The notes under the pieces are model-generated. The model had not been told where the DNA came from and did no database searches. It saw only the letters and a program-made list of their open reading frames with translations. DNA of 64,000 nt. It comes from Pardosa pseudoannulata (lineage: Eukaryota; Arthropoda; Arachnida; Araneae; Lycosidae). This document shows, in pieces, positions 34,653 through 48,545 of this stretch. A program made the position numbers and the translations under genes. How positions within the stretch are numbered: the first letter of the stretch is position 1; each line of letters starts with the position of its first letter. The stretch lies in contig CM063501.1 of NCBI GenBank assembly GCA_032207245.1, forward strand, positions 60,527,170-60,591,169, in the 5' to 3' direction.

Positions 34653-35739
34653 AACTTTAACACAAACAAAGCAGCTTGGAAATGTAAAAATGCCTGGAAA
34701 TTTTCAGAAAGGGTTGTAGGCGTGTTCTTCCAGCTAGTACGACATTACAGATATTTCTTGACAGAGCAATCGAAAATATTGATGAATAAATCTCGAAGTG
34801 AGTAAGTATAGTTTTTCTCATCTAACAACTAACCATTTTTCATTGCATTGCAAGAGAATTCAAAGCAGTGGTATAAGCAGAGATGTACAGCATAAAGGAT
34901 TTTCAAAATTTTGATATAACGAAGATACTATTGATATTGCACCAGCAATCTGAGTTCGTTTACATATTTCAGACAGAAAAACCTGCATATTGCATTATCC
35001 ATAATAAAATGAAACTAAAGAGTTACCATGGGGAATTCTTTTAGTTAATAATCTCCATGGTTATCTTAAGAAAATAAAGATGATATTCTTAAAATGGTGG
35101 TCGATTTAGAGGATTATAGTTTAAAGATATGATATTCATACACAGCTGGACATACAGACACAGACACACATATATTTACATATAGGAGAGGTTACATTCT
35201 TTAATATTTGAAATTAATCTAACGAATTTTCAATATGTCTTTGCGATTACTGAATCTTATTAATTTAGATATTTGGCAATTTCAACTGATTTCCAAAAAG
35301 TTCTCATCTCAAGGATCAATCATTCCACTAATGTTGAAGTGTGTACGTAAATATAGAATCAACAAATTTAAAATTCTAATGGGAGGCATGAATAGCTTGT
35401 AAACTATTGTTTGAAACCGAAGTCCATCGTTACAAATTCCAATGCTGACAAGGATACTCAAAGTTCTTCGAAAACGACTTTGAAAAATTAATACCAGTAT
35501 CATAAACTCTAGTGTAACTAAAAATTGATTATAGCACTCGAAGTCAGAGGCAATCAAAATGCTTATAGAATGAGAGTGTCACAATGAGGTACATGCTGAT
35601 GAGATGGATATTTTAATTGTATTCTTTCATTAGATTTAAAATTAGTTAACTTGTGTAATATATCTATAGTAATGCAACCAGAAATCCAATGGTTTGTCAT
35701 ATCTGCAGATAGCATTCAGTCGTTAAAGATCACCACTAG
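34653..35739. other. No gene recognised
   Basis: AT-rich unique sequence. An 82-codon minus-strand frame at 35309-35557 shows no domain. Confidence 0.4.
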
Positions 35740-35747
35740 ATTACTAT

Positions 35748-36109
35748 GAGCCGCGGCAGCTCAGTCGGCAATGTCAACGATCTCGTAACTGAGAAGTTGC
35801 GGGTTCGGAACCCGAGCCGGCCTAAGATCCACCGTGTTCGTTAAAGGTGACTGGGGCACGTAAAACATGTTCGTGGTCACAATGTCCTCCAAGTTCTCAA
35901 TTAATACCTCTGGGGGTGGCAGGCCAAGCCTATGGGTCTTCTGCTTGGTCCCTGCTTCAAAATTACGAGGACCTACTTGAGCGAAGTCGTTCTTTCACCT
36001 TAATGGTGGTCATTAAAAAGCGAAAGGCGCACTCCTTGGTCTTAATACGAGAGCCTGCAGGTTCAATCGAATTGGTTTGTCCAAGTGGCATGAGAAACAA
36101 CAACAACAT
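35748..36109 (+). mobile_element. Complete tRNA-Thr-like SINE, 362 bp
   Basis: It is flanked by an 8-bp duplication ATTACTAT (35740-35747 and 36110-36117). The head reads like a tRNA: GCCGCGGCAGCTCAGTCGGC (acceptor plus A box), loop CTCGTAA (anticodon CGT, Thr-like) and B box GGGTTCGGAACCC. A 250-bp unrelated body follows, ending in a CAACAACAAC tail. Related copies lie at 10043-10272 (minus) and 57536-57890 (plus). The 114-codon frame through its body is not conserved among the copies. Confidence 0.9.
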
Positions 36110-36117
36110 ATTACTAT

Positions 36118-36546
36118 ACAAAAATGAGATCACTGTATTTTTTAAGGTTGAGATTTCTTTTAAAAAATTAAGTTTCTATTTTAACCATTGATGGAATTTG
36201 ATTCTATTTTTCTCCACGGATAAAAGTAAACAGATTCACAGTTAGATTCGATATCTATTCGTTTTTATCTGCTATCAAAAACACTTGCAGTCCTTTGTCC
36301 AGTGGTACAGGATAATGCATTTCTATTGCGCATTCTCCGAGACAGGTTATATTGTACTACTTACTAAGTTATCTTCCAGAAATTTTACTCACTGACTAAT
36401 GGAAATACACAATGGACACAATTTTTCAGGAAATTCTTTTGCCCCTTACAGGTTCTTCGAAAAAGTTGTACATATTTAATAGGAAACTATTACTGGAGAA
36501 AAGAACAAAAAATAGAATACTATTCCCTTTTCATGCAAGAAAATAT
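36118..36546. other. No feature recognised
   Basis: AT-rich unique spacer. Confidence 0.45.
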
Positions 36547-36550
36547 TTAA

Positions 36551-37709
36551 CCCTTCTCTCTTACCCTAATCTGATATGAATCTCTTAAATTTAAACCCTC
36601 TAAGCGGTTCGCACGTACAATTCCGCCAAACCGATGATGTCTTCAAAGCAGTTGTCACATACAATTTTCGGCCTCGAAAAACGTTTCGAAAATGGATGTA
36701 ATGTATATTTCTGCCAGTGTTTTCCCCTATGGAGTTTTGAGGTAGGAGGGTCAGGTCGATTGTTTAGGAACTGCACCTCTACTCCCTGAGGCACAAAGAC
36801 GCTGATAGCTTTTTATGGCTTTGTAAATCTCTATTTCGAAGTATTTCGTTTGCGGTAACAGATGTATCTCTAATTGCACCTCTTAAATAGCTTGGATGAC
36901 TTTCGTAAAAAAGATAGAAATCATTCTCTTAAAGAATACTTTTAATTGTACTTTTAGAACCCATTATTTCTTATGGGATGATCTTCGAGACTTGACGAGC
37001 TTTATGTGTATTAAAAACTAACAATCTATAATGTCTATTTATATATCTATTTATAACCGGAAGTAAAGTGAGAGTAACGAGGGTGGGTTTCCCGTATTCC
37101 GATCTAGTCGACAAAGGGTAAAGTAAAAAATCATAGAACACTTTGGTCACTGACACATTGAAACTTTAGCGTATTTTTTGGAGACTTTCTTTCCTCGGTG
37201 TGTACCACTCGGAGGGTTAAGCAATAAAAATAGTTTAAAATAATTTTCCATCAAACTTTTATCTTCAGTTATATTTTTTAAACATCTAGGATTCAGATGG
37301 GACATGAAATTTGATTTAATCCTCGATAATAGCACAAAACAGAAAATTCTGATATTTCAGATATGTTTATAAAAGAAATACGGAAATAAAGTATTTTGTT
37401 TCTTCTCGACTTTTATCTTGTTACTAATAGCATTGTTTAACAAGATTTATAACAATGTAAAATTTTAATGTATTCTAACATTTATCACGTATTCTAACAT
37501 TTATACACTACCTGTTTTGCTGGGTTTTTGCTTAGTTTGCAGTCTTCCTCCCCAGTCATCGAGGTTTCTTATGAGACTATTTAAATCTTGCTTAATACGT
37601 TCATGGCGAACAAATTACTTTTTAGGTGTAATTTGGAATACCGTTAGAAGTATAACAAAAAAAAATGATATTTTGTCCATGATTTTCATTTATTAAGTGG
37701 GTAAGAGGG
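36551..37709. mobile_element. Possible outer TTAA element containing a nested one
   Basis: TTAA at 36547-36550 followed by CCCTTCTCTCTTACCC, and GGGTAAGAGGG then TTAA at 37710-37713, could be the two ends of a 1,159-bp piggyBac-type element (CCC-starting ends, TTAA flanks). The match is short and gapped, so this is tentative. Confidence 0.35.
36596..37216 (-). mobile_element. Probable piggyBac-like non-autonomous element, about 621 bp
   Basis: The left end CCCTCTAAGCGGTTCGCAC and right end (reversed) CCCTCCGAGTGGTACACAC form an imperfect inverted pair. TTAA is at 37217-37220 on the right, and TTAAA is at 36591-36595 on the left. A 64-codon minus-strand frame (36600-36794) ends near the left terminus and contains FSRPKIVCDNC. 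It could be a transposase remnant but I cannot place it in a known domain. Confidence 0.5.
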
Positions 37710-37713
37710 TTAA

Positions 37714-39064
37714 ATAACAGATGTAGTTAAAATGCTTGTGCAAAGTAACCAAACATTTTTAGCATTAACAAAAAACAGTTATCCAAACTTTGATGCTGTC
37801 ACGTTGAGATTTATAGCTTAGCTTGCGTTTGTTTCAAATCAAAATTATACCTTTTCGCAAATGATTCACCTTTTAGACTATAATGATAGGACAGCCTAGT
37901 CACGAGTATAAGTTGGTGGTCACAATACTTAGACAAACAAGGATTGATTTTACACGATATTACGCTCTCAAAAAGGCATAAACACCGACCACGTAACTAC
38001 AAATCAACGGAAACCCGTTAGACTTGGCAATGTAACCTAGAACAGGAAACATTAAGCCACACGTGCACGTTTCCTGTTTAAAATGAGCCCTTTGTAATTA
38101 CTTCAAAAATGGTTTTTGGTACCTAAAAAATAAAAGTTACTGATGCATATAAACATTGATGTAACTGTATATCTCTTTCTTAACGACACTTTTCTGACAC
38201 AGCGTTCATGGTATCAAAGATCATTTAAATTGAACTTAAAACAGATATTATTTGAAAGCTCCAATATTTTGAACTTCAAAGTTAAGAGTTCAATGGAATT
38301 AGCTCCATTATGATAATGAATACTAGGTACTTTAAGATCCCTTAATAGCATGGCTAAAATATATCTGGAAGGGGATGAAAAAATTTGAGAATTTAAATCT
38401 TCAAGAATTTTCAAAAGTATTTTAGCTTTATGAACCATGAAATTTAATACCCTGAGTCATGCCAAGTTGAAGTTTTAAGGTTATAGATAATGATTTACGT
38501 TTCATTTATTTATGATTCGTGAATTTTTAAAATGCCGAAAAATTACATATTGGAATGTTTGAATTTAATTTCCCCCATTTTTGTTTTGTAAACGGATATC
38601 ATTAAGACATTAAAATTCTTTAAAATGTCAAGGAAAATAATAAAATCTTGTAAACAAATAGTTTTTATAGAAATTTTGGAATGTAAAAGTAAAACATGAA
38701 GTAAAATGTATATTAATTTGTACGAATTTGAAAGTTCCTTTCAATTTTAATTCATCGTCTTTATTTCTATCGCTTTTTATAAAGTAAAAAAGAAATGGTT
38801 AAATTTACGTACATTACAATAGTCATTCCGATAAATAGTATGAAGTAAATTTTACATTTGAAAATGTAAATCAGATTTATAACTTTTTTATTAATTTATA
38901 TTAATAATTTCAAAATAAATTTGAAGTTTTAAAATTTATAGAAAATTTTTCGAAAATGGAAGCATAACTGTTCCTCCTACTGCTGTTGGAACATTTATTA
39001 AAAGAAAAGAAAGATCTATCGCTCACAAAAATAAATAAATGTATAGGACGATTATTCTGAAACT
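37714..39064. other. No gene recognised; one short hairpin
   Basis: AT-rich sequence. AACAGGAAAC (38041-38050) and GTTTCCTGTT (38069-38078) form a perfect 10-bp stem around an 18-nt loop containing CACGTGCAC. A 74-codon minus-strand frame at 38214-38438 has no recognised domain. Confidence 0.4.
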
Positions 39065-39972
39065 AGCATATAGCCCGTCATATGACGGGATTAGCAAAAT
39101 TTTTAATTTTCCAGAATTGTAAAGTAACCTATGAGGCAGGTAAAACAAAAATGGTTTGTTTTTTTGGCTGAGAATTATTTTGCAACAAAATATTACCTTA
39201 AGAAAATTATTTACGTAATATCTAAGTTTAGTGATAAAACGTATGGAAATAATGCAGACGATATTTAAATAATTTAAAATGAGAAATGATTAAATGAGAT
39301 GGTTCAAGAAATGACGTCATAATGCTAGGAAAAAATTGTTATTTCTACTTATTTATTATGTGATAAATTGATGCATTTAATCGCCTGCTCTTAAAATGGG
39401 GCTTGATGTAATGATGGTAATACGTGAATTTAATTAAATAAAAATAAAAATCATAAAAATTTGAAAAATGGTAAAAATTTATTTTAAAAATAATAAAACT
39501 TTAAAAATAATAAAACAACTTTAGGAATAAGAATTCAAAATAAAAAGCAGAAATTATTAAATTAATTAGACATTTAAAAAAATTCAGCTACGTCGGGGGC
39601 AGAACCATCAACCCAAGAAGTACGCCGATCAAATGGGCAGACACTCTACCTCATGTGCCAGCTTATACGTGGTGAAGAAATGGTTAGAATATATAAGGGT
39701 CAAGTAAAAACAGTCCAGAAATTTAAATATTGCACTTCGCCCTCGCCATCCTATCAATAATGAATTTAGTATACAATAAGATTGAGAATAAGGTTTGAAA
39801 TAATAGCATTAAACGCTCGAAAAGGGGTAGGGATGAGGTGAATTTCGAACTCGCTTTGAATTTTGCTAACCCTAACTCATAAAAAAATCCAATATGGATG
39901 CCTGTATCCATTCCAGGTCCAACCGCTTCATAAATTCGCGGACAGACAACTTAGGCTATTATTATATAGGGG
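39065..39972 (+). mobile_element. Dispersed repeat A, copy 2
   Basis: It begins AGCATATAGCCCGTCATATG with the palindrome CCCGTCATATGACGGG, and shares all landmarks of copy 1. It ends GCGGACAGACAACTTAGG then TATTATTATATAGGGGA. It is longer than copy 1 because of an internal AT-rich segment (about 39400-39780). On the minus strand that segment includes a tRNA-like stretch (39588-39668: GAGGTAGAGTGTCTGCCCA, then GGGTTGATGGTTC), perhaps a decayed SINE head. Its 3' end abuts the mariner. Confidence 0.55.
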
Positions 39973-41209
39973 ATTTTTGAGATACGCGCTGACGAGAATT
40001 TAAAAATAAAAATAACGATTTAATTTTAAAATACAAAGTATTTTAACACAGTAGACTTTTTTTTACTGACTTACTTCAACTTGTTTAGCGTAGAACAAAT
40101 TTTAAACAGAAGAGAAAATGGAGTTGACGCGAGAACATTTTCGAGCTATGGTTTTCTACGATTTTAAAGCAGGATTAAATTAAGAAGAATGCTTTCAACG
40201 GCCTCAATGGGCATTTGGTGATGAATCTCCAGCTCGTGCTATTGTATTCAGATGGTTTAAAGTATTTTGCAAAGGTCGTAATTTCCTTCAAGAGGAAGAA
40301 AACACAGGAAGGCCGCCGTCGGTAGTAATCCCGGATAATGCGTCTGCCACATGAAAAATGTTAATGGATGATAATCGCTGTAACTATCAAATTACACAGA
40401 AGAAATTTAACATTGTATCTGCAGCCCTACACAAAATTATTAATGAAGATTTACATAGGAAAAGAGGTAGTTTGCCGTTGGGTTCCCCATAATCTAACTG
40501 AGCACCAAAAAGGGGAGCGTGTCAGAATCAGTAAAGAAACTCTTAAATTGCTAAATGATGGTGGCCACCGCATCATTTATAAAATAATAACAGGTGATGA
40601 AACGTACATACAGTTTTTTAACGTCAAGAAAGCAAATTATGGGTCTTTGAAGATGATCCCACTCCGACAATGGTGAAAAGACAATGCGCACTGTAAAAAG
40701 TGATGTATGCCGTTTTTTTCAGAAGTACGGGATTGGTCAAAGCCATCAAGCTGGAAGGACAGAAGACAGTAACAGCAAACTGGTATACCACTAAAGGTCT
40801 TCTAGAAATTCTACAATAAGTGAAGGTTATGGGACTAATGCTTCACCATGACAATGCATCTTCACATACAGCCGGATTAACAGTTGAGTTTCTTAAACAA
40901 AAACAAATTAAAGTGATAGAACATCCACAATATTCACCTGATCTAGCTATGTGTGACTTTTGGTTATTCTTTAATCTAAGAAAGAACTTTCGTAGACATT
41001 GTTTTCATTCAGAAGAAGAGAATGATGTTTCTATAAATGAATTTTTCATCTATTCCAAGAAATAAATGGCTTGAGGCATTTAATCTGTGAAAAATTCGTC
41101 TACAAAAGTGCATTGATGCTGGAGGAGACTAGTTTGAACACACCTAAAATTTTGTAACTATAACTTTAAAAACCTAGTTGTATCTCAAAAATTTCAGAGT
41201 GACTCTCTT
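39973..41209 (+). mobile_element. Mariner element, nearly full length, decayed
   Basis: The right end carries a terminal repeat that reads, reversed, AGAGAGTCACTCTGAAATTT then TTGAGATAC. At the left only the inner 13 bp ATTTTTGAGATAC (39973-39985) remain, joined directly to repeat A. The interior encodes a DD34D transposase with several lesions. At 1.24 kb it is close to the usual 1.3 kb. Confidence 0.85.
40118..41147 (+). pseudogene. Mariner DD34D transposase with stops and frameshifts
   Basis: Translation begins MELTREHFRAMVFYDFKAGL and continues through an N-terminal helix-turn-helix region (about 40118-40345), with an in-frame stop at about 40180 and another near 40353. After frame changes, three catalytic aspartates are readable: TGDETYIQFF (about 40590), MLHHDNASSHTAGL (about 40850) and YSPDLAMCDFWLF (about 40960). 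The second and third are separated by exactly 34 residues, the mariner DD34D signature. The protein ends near CIDAGGD at about 41130, where the family normally ends. At least two stops and two frameshifts make it inactive. Sequence style matches the mariner group from which the SETMAR transposase domain derives (family knowledge). Confidence 0.92.
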
Positions 41210-44200
41210 AAGAGATAAATAAAATATAGATAAATAAATAGTACAGTAAAAATAACTTTTGATTTATTTTAATAACAAGAAAAATCTCAATTTTCTACAA
41301 CAATTTAAATTTTGTCTAGCTTTCTTTTTTATTTATTCTTAAATAAAGGAAAATACAAAAAAATCTACGAAAATTTTGTTCTGTAGTTATATTATTCTAA
41401 TTTAAACCCATTCATTTTTTTCGAGGATATACAGTTCATTAACATTACTTATTGTCTGAACAAATATTTTCTGTAGCATATCCGTTGTTTTTCGAATATG
41501 AGTAATACTGCCAAACGAAATCTAAATTATCTTAAGGGACATTATGCAAAATACTAATGGATTGAGAAAAACAAACTCTTGACATAAAATTTAGCAAGAT
41601 TTTTCAGCATGAATGCTGTTTTCTCAAATTTAGTAAAATGCTTTTAAAATTTTACTTCGTCATGGTAATTCGAAATCACAAGTGCATGCAAATTGAACAA
41701 AATTACTAGTAAATATATTTGCTTGAACTAGAATTGTGACTGCATGTGGAAAGATTATTGCAAAATGGACTGAGTTGCTAGCAGGCAATCTAGTGAAGAA
41801 GTACGCAATTTTGTACAAAAAAATGTGAATTATTTATTAAAAATATTGTTCGGGCAGATTTTTACCTTGAATTCTTTTGTAAAACGCATACTGAATAATT
41901 TTGAAATTATTATAAGGCAATAACTTAAAAAAATGTATGTACCTAAGATTTTATTTTATTAATGTACTATTTATTTTTTCCATAGGGCATGGAAACATTG
42001 ATAGAAAAATAATATTACATTTTCGATACACAATTACCTTTAATATTTTCTAAATGTGACACAAACCATTTAGTTAAAAAAATTATCTATTTCAGTCACT
42101 AAAGTGCAACATATATTTCCCGAATAGAAAATTCGTGCCTGGCTTTAGATCTGTATATACATAACCAGTGACATTACGTGATAATTTGAAATCCTATGAT
42201 GTATAAAAATGCTATATTTAATAATATTTGGGATTTATCCTTTTATTCTGCTGACGAAAAAGTGACAGATTTTTAACTGTAATAATCACATTTAAATTCT
42301 ATAATACTTTTCGTTAAAAAACAAAATAAATGTTCATACCAAACCAGTATTAAGCCATAAGAATTTGGGATAGCATTTCCAGAATAAGGCTATAAAAACT
42401 AAGCAATAATTACGAAGAACTCAGCTTGACAACTAAACTTCTATTCAAGCTGTCGCTATGGCATAAATTTTTCACCACACTGAACTTATAAATAAGACTT
42501 TTTTCTTTGTTATATTTATGTCTTAATGCAAAAGTATTGTAAAAAATTCTGCTTTCGAAAAAATTTCTGGTTACTAAGTTGGCATTAGAAAACATTTTTT
42601 ACGTGGCAAAGTACAGCATTTCATGCACTCCCATCTGTCGTTGACTGGCTATAATAATATCCATTTTAATTTCATATCACGTGGCAGGATGGTTGGATGG
42701 TATTTTAATATGGACAGTGACCGTCTGGTGGTACCAAAGAATACTATCCAAAACTCTGTGAAAGACCTAGGGGATTAGTACAAAAGGCACACAAATGGAC
42801 ACTATATTTTATATACATGTATATATTGATTTCTAATCGATTTAAAATAATAGCACAACTATTATTCTTTAATAAAATTGATAAAAAGTATAAAACAAGG
42901 TACCAGTAGCATGTAACTAATGAGGCAGCAATAAATCTTAGAGTTCAATTCTTAGTTCTCTAAGCCTAAGGTTTAGGACTTAGCCCATTAATAGATTAGT
43001 CATTTCTTCCAAATATGTATTAATGAATATCTAAAATCTAAATTACTATGGACTGCACATTAGAAAATGAATTAGGCTTGCCAAGAATCATTTCACACTC
43101 GGTGAATAATTTCCACTAGTCCCCTTCTCTTCAGATACTGTTTAGAAATTTTATTTTGTACATTAAAATTTTTCTTTCGTTACAAAAGCTGTGTTCCTTA
43201 TCTCTGAGTTCTGTGTCACCTACGCACTACCAAAAATATAGGAACCTCGACATACTACAATTGAGTATCTATCACGAAGTAAATGTTTGTAGAACGATTG
43301 CTAAAAAATTCAATTTAAAAATGTTTAACTTTTAAATTTATATTTTAATCGAATATCTGTTTTTTTTTTCGCATTAGATATCATTAAATTCCAAGCTATA
43401 AGTTAGATTTCATTTTTATAGGATTAAGATTAACTGATAACTTCTTCCCCGTGTGAAATACAAATGTTCGAGGAACATTTTAAATTTAAGTAAAACCTTT
43501 AATATTTTAAATGTCCGGAATTTTAATAGCATCGTTAAATTACAATTAAGAGAGTTATTTAGATGGAAATTTAAAAAAAATGTTTCTGAAAGCTGACTTT
43601 CTGGTCACAAACGCTTGCTGTACAAGGAAACAAATTTTACAGTTATATAAACACGTAAATTTAGAAAAAAGTATTTATATAAAATGTTGAATCATCGCAC
43701 TCTCAGTTGTTTATTTGAAGTCTGTTTTGAGTGATAAATTTTTAAAGAATAGCTAAAATATAGTTCGTTTGATAATCGTCATAAAAATGCAAATGAAAGG
43801 AATTGCGCTATACTAAAAATACAAATTTCGTTAAAAAAATCTGAATCCTTCTTCACTGGAATATTAGCTCCGTCTCTAGGAAATATTTTACATTTGATAA
43901 GCTTGTCCTTAATTTTACTGGGGATGACAGAAGTGGAGAATCTAACATCACTGTTTTCAGTGCTGAAAATAAACGACGATTTTAGTTCTGAAAGTTACAA
44001 ACCGTAGCCCGTAGGTCTCCAAAGCAGGCAACCGAGGGATAAGGGCAAAGGAAACGTTACAAGGTGATACTTTATTAATATTAGATTCCAAAAATTATAT
44101 TGCAGTTAAATTGCTAATATCTACGTATTTTAAGTTTTCGGGGAAAAATCCCTTTCACAGCTTATTTTTCTTGCCATACAAACTTTTATTACTATAAAAA

Positions 44201-45024
44201 AGTATTTTGAATTCTGCAAAGTTGTCTTCTTTCCAGGAGGCTGAAACTTGAACACCATTATTTATATAAATGCTAAGCATACGGTAAAAAATTGAAATGA
44301 ATTGATTCATGTGCAGTCCAATAGAAACATTTTAAATGAATATTGTTGAACAACTCATTTCTTTTACGAAAATTTTTATATCTTAATCAAAACTTCTTTT
44401 TGTGTAGATTTTAGTGTCTTATGCATTTTAAACAGCAGAATTACTTATACTCTTTTTATGAATACAGTCAAAAGTTAATCAGCTGCATTTACTTACATTA
44501 GAGTGTATAATATCCACTCTGTATTTTACAATTAAAAATAGTGAAAAATTTTGTCTTAAGTATAAACCTCACTTAATTTTACATATCAATGAGTTCATAG
44601 ACTGTAAAAGAACTGTTACACTTATACAATGCATAAAGCATCGATGCTCTTTCAATGTAATTCCAAAAATATCTCCATTCTTAACGAAGTTCTTCGCTCT
44701 TGATATCGGTTGCCGGAGATAATTGGAAGAGTTTCAGGTACTATGACTGCAAGGGCTGAAACTGAAAATATTGTTTTCTTCGATTTACTCGGTAGACACC
44801 AATTCCTTACTTAATTATACTGGAGGTGAAAGAGATCCAGTTCAATTCAGATTTACTGAAAAAAATTAGTGAGGTTGGGGAGTTTTACAAACATTTCTCA
44901 GCCAGGTTTGAAAATTTCCGAAAATTTGTGTGGGGAAAGTATTTCTATGTTCTGAAGCACTTATCGGTGCAAGAAGTTTTTTAATAACTATAAACAAGTC
45001 CCTAAATCCTGAATTACTGACATT
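41210..45024. other. 3.8 kb without a recognised feature
   Basis: Uniformly AT-rich. No frame above 62 codons, no tandem repeat, no inverted terminal pair and no sequence shared with other parts of the window that I can find. It may be intronic or intergenic. Confidence 0.5.
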
Positions 45025-45032
45025 CATCTTAC

Positions 45033-45208
45033 TTTCGGCCGAATGGTTAGGGGCTAAACTTTGAAACCGGTGTTCGTGGGTTCGAATCCCACTGTGGAAT
45101 GGATGTTTGTAGCCGTTCAGAATCGGCTTTAAGCTGTAGGTCCCGGTCTCGTTAGCCCTCGTGCTGCAAAAAAGTAGAGCATAGCACTTCAAACCAAGCA
45201 ATCCAAGC
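45033..45208 (+). mobile_element. tRNA-Arg-like SINE, 176 bp, plus orientation
   Basis: It is flanked by an 8-bp duplication CATCTTAC (45025-45032 and 45209-45216). The head has A box CGGCCGAATGGTTAGGGGC and B box GGTTCGAATCCCACTGTGG. The body runs GTAGCCGTTCAGAATCGGCT to AAACCAAGCAATCCAAGC. The same family as 16433-16610, in the opposite orientation. The long minus-strand frame over it is a shadow. Confidence 0.88.
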
Positions 45209-45216
45209 CATCTTAC

Positions 45217-45999
45217 GTTTGATTGGATTACACTAACTAAAGAAAAGATTCCTCGTGTAATAGGAAAGATGATGGTACAATGAAGTTTTATATAAAAAAT
45301 AATTATCCAATTTTTTTCACATAACTCCATTAATTTTATATTTATCTTTTGTATACTGTACAGCATGAAAAACCCTACACCTACATAAAAGTTGAGGTTT
45401 TTAATTTTTGTGAACTACATAAACTTATACCTTCTTTTTTTTATATCTTATTAGTTTTTGAGTTGATATGCTTGTTTTGGTTGATAAAAAACTTATAATT
45501 TGTTTACAGTGGGAATGAAACTGAACTAATACTTTTCTTCAATTTTAAAGAGTGATTTTCCATAATAAAGACCATTTCACTACAAACCCTTTAGGGAAAT
45601 GAAATGTTATACTCTTACACCTATTTAGTATTCTAAACAGGCTAATCTAATAAAATATTGTCAAGTTTTCTAACTAAGTTCTCTCATAAAATATCTACAT
45701 TGTGAAATGGTGTAATATGAACCGCGTTTAGATTTTGCATGCACATTTCGTACTATCTACAATATGTTAACCAAATGTTTCCCAACATAAAAGTGCATAT
45801 ATAATTAACAAAAAGCTTTTAAGATTAGTAAAATATTGACTTTTAGATTATGAGTTCAGGTTACAGTAATATTTGTTTTAAATAATGGAATTTAAATGAC
45901 AACACAAATACAATATAATATTCTTTTCCCCCAATCTTCTCTCTATACTCTGCTCAGTGAGGGACAAGTCTCCCTTTACCACCCCCAGAGATCTTTATA
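45217..45999. other. No feature recognised
   Basis: AT-rich unique sequence up to the microsatellite. Confidence 0.45.
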
Positions 46000-46921
<922 letters not shown>

Positions 46922-47607
46922 TATATATAGGTAAATATGCACATATATATGTATCAGAGTATTTTCAGTAGATTATTTGTATCTATCAGACTATGTAAAG
47001 AGCTACCACAAAGAGTGACTTTTTTAATGTAAAAGTTACATAAAACATTTTAAAAGGTTTTATGGAATGTTTGTTGCCACAATATTCTACTTAAAAATCT
47101 TAGTAAAATATTTTACTTATTTATTTATTTTAAATTGAACTTGTAATTATTATGCAGTAAACTTTTTTCACACATTCATAGAATTGTAAAATCTGATTTA
47201 ACCACACATTAAAGAGTACATCGAGAATATGGAGTTTCACCTGTGATGTTTCATACCCGTATAGGTCTATATCTGTTTTATTTCATTTTATCTAAAATTT
47301 TGATGATTTAGTTGCTTTTAAAGGGATTCTTTACTCTTATAAATGAGATTGAAGAACAAGTTTCAACAATTTTGGGTTTGTTATACCTACAAAAATATGA
47401 ATTGAATGCATATATATTTTTATTAAATATAAAAGGATTTAATGGAAACTAAATGTCACTATTTAAACTTAAAGTTTAGAATATAAAATTACGTAAGCGA
47501 TTGTAACTTTATTTTCAATTGTAAATGTAAAACATCACATAGCATGTATTTTTTAACTTACTAGATTGAACCTAAAATATATTATATTAATGGTAATACT
47601 TAAAAAT
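46922..47607. other. No feature recognised
   Basis: AT-rich unique sequence. Confidence 0.45.
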
Positions 47608-47608
47608 A

Positions 47609-48062
47609 GGGTACCCCTTGGCAAATTTGGCAAAATTATTGGCAATGTTTACTAAAACACAAAGATATTCCATCAGAACATTGTATTCCTTGCTTTTTTG
47701 GCGACTTTAACTGATGCAGAGTGCGCCATTGTAATAGAATTTTATACTCTTACTTAATTAACCCAAAACACTCAAACCATGCATTTATATTTATGGGCAA
47801 TTAATCCCTCAACAATTCACAAAGCCAATATCACCAATTTATTAAAAATTAGCCATGGTAAACCATTAATGATTCACTATATCTAATTTTTTAAGCAATA
47901 CGTGCATTTAATGTATAAGAAAAGGATTGGTGAAGGAGAGTTGGATACCAATATAATATAAATAAAAATATAGATACAGATTGTATGGATATGTCGAGTT
48001 CAGGAGAAAATGTTAGGCTACCATGCTTTGAGATATATCGCCAAGTTGGTGGGGGTACCCTG
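47609..48062. mobile_element. Possible MITE with GGGTACCCC ends, about 454 bp
   Basis: AGGGTACCCCTTGGCAAATTT at the left and, reversed, AGGGTACCCCCACCAACTTGG at the right form an inverted pair whose first 11 bases agree. The interior is AT-rich with no transposase. The palindromic nature of GGGTACCC weakens the case, and no target duplication is clear. Confidence 0.4.
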
Positions 48063-48282
48063 TTCTTGTGTCAAACCTTTATATATTATGTTCTGTTATA
48101 TTAAAAAATATATAGTTAATACGATGAGAAAATAGAAGATTTTCAACTGTTTGAAGAAATAAAAATTGATCTCTGGTAACGAAATGTTTAAATTTAGGTT
48201 GAAATTGAAGATATTAAATGATTTTGGGTATTGAAAAAAAAAAAACCCATAACAATGAATACTAGAGTTTAAGAATAAACGA
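48063..48282. other. No feature recognised
   Basis: AT-rich spacer with a run of A. Confidence 0.4.
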
Positions 48283-48545
48283 CACTGCATGCAATTTTTT
48301 AAGAGTAAACAATATGCATGTAATAGTTATTAGTAAACAACAATACATTTAATAGTTTAAGAGTAAATAACAATACATGCAACAGTTATTGGTAAACAAC
48401 AATGCATGCAATAGTTTAAGAGTAAAAAACAATATATGCAATAGTTTAAGAGTACACAATGCATGCAACAGCTATTAGTAAACAACAATGGATGCAGTAG
48501 TTTAAGAGTAAATAACAATACATTCAATAGTTTAAGAGTAAACAA
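48283..48545. repeat. Minisatellite, about 30-bp unit, about nine copies
   Basis: Imperfect copies of AATGCATGCAATAGTTTAAG plus AGTAAACAAC, alternating with a variant GTTATTRGTAAACAAC. Minus-strand frames are an artefact of the repeat. Confidence 0.88.

Noticed and set aside
35847..36191. 114-codon frame
   Set aside because: It lies in the Thr-like SINE body and is not kept open in the other two copies.
38214..38438. 74-codon minus-strand frame with mixed composition
   Set aside because: It looks protein-like at first but shows no family motif and no supporting signal.
44866..45366. 166-codon minus-strand frame
   Set aside because: It reads antisense through the SINE at 45033-45208 and AT-rich flanks; no domain.
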